From: Candidatus Zhuqueibacterota bacterium
GTDB lineage: Bacteria; BS750m-G25
Length of the DNA stretch: 13,582 nucleotides
Reading direction: 5' to 3'
Assembly: GCA_016783505.1 (NCBI GenBank)
Contig: JADHWK010000059.1
Coordinates: 1-13,582, forward strand
A program made the position numbers and the translations under genes. Positions 13,514 through 13,582 of this stretch are shown here, piece by piece. The notes under the pieces were generated by a model. That model ran no database searches. It saw only the letters and a list, made by a program, of their open reading frames with translations, and was not told where the DNA came from. The number at the start of each line of letters is the position of its first letter. The stretch's first letter is position 1.

Positions 13514-13582
13514 TTAAAATTTATATCCTGCCGAGAAGTAGACGATATCATTTTCTTCCCAAGATTTCCCCCCAAATAGCCT
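13514..13582 (-). CDS. Outer-membrane beta-barrel protein, C-terminal end only
   Basis: The minus strand is open from the right window edge to a TAA at 13514-13516 and encodes 22 residues, ending ENDIVYFSAGYKF. Alternating hydrophobic residues, an aromatic near the end and a final phenylalanine form the beta-signal recognised by the BAM machinery in outer-membrane barrels. The gene converges on gyrA across the shared terminator. The fragment is too short to name a family, but it supports a diderm host. Confidence 0.6.
   Translation of the reverse strand, partial: RLFGGKSWEENDIVYFSAGYKF

Noticed and set aside
1-13582. CRISPR array, tRNA or rRNA gene
   Set aside because: No regularly spaced identical repeats, no tRNA cloverleaf with a T-loop and CCA-end pattern, and no rRNA-like sequence were seen. 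The structure at 10520-10598 does not have tRNA arm sizes.

Overview
The window is bounded by DNA gyrase: the 3' end of gyrB at the left edge and a complete gyrA near the right edge. These genes normally sit side by side, but here about 10.4 kb lies between them. By eye, gyrB, gyrA and the small RRM gene at 9474-9779 are GC-rich, while most of the DNA between is AT-rich with different codon use. This looks like a mosaic accessory island placed inside the gyr locus. Past gyrA, a partial minus-strand gene ends in a typical outer-membrane beta-barrel C-terminus, so the host is probably a diderm bacterium. I cannot name the phylum from this sequence.

Layout. (1) 1-497: gyrB 3' end. (2) 770-1500: a DUF6338-type membrane protein followed by a 38-residue proline-rich peptide too small for usual ORF cut-offs. 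(3) 1651-4086: a type II restriction-modification pair, an alpha-order TSPPY methyltransferase and an endonuclease resembling NotI, with four N-terminal cysteines and a D...E-x-Q centre. (4) 4388-5509: a stand-alone DUF3644/HEPN protein with an RNxxxH motif and a C-terminal winged-helix-like region. (5) 5661-7842: two coupled micro-ORFs leading into a three-domain fusion of nucleotidyltransferase, CDP-alcohol phosphotransferase and HAD phosphatase. This resembles the di-myo-inositol-phosphate enzyme IPCT/DIPPS with a phosphatase added. (6) 7975-9453: a B12-binding radical SAM protein of the DUF4070 type. (7) 9474-10412: a glycine/arginine-rich RRM protein and a GNAT acetyltransferase. (8) 10413-10922: 510 bases without a gene, holding a compact multi-hairpin structure and a roughly 0.2 kb internally deleted insertion element with terminal inverted repeats. 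(9) 10923-13415: gyrA, then a hairpin terminator shared with the convergent outer-membrane gene.

How the parts relate. Modules 2-4 look like a small defence cluster: restriction-modification, a HEPN RNase candidate and an uncharacterised membrane/peptide pair. Modules 5-6 look metabolic, making and perhaps modifying a phosphodiester-linked polar compound or headgroup. A palindromic repeat recurs in one orientation at module boundaries (about 1558, 4169 and 7855), and two copies bracket the restriction-modification pair. The best candidates for something undescribed are the three-domain fusion, which may hold all late steps of one pathway in one polypeptide, and the DUF6338/proline-rich pair.
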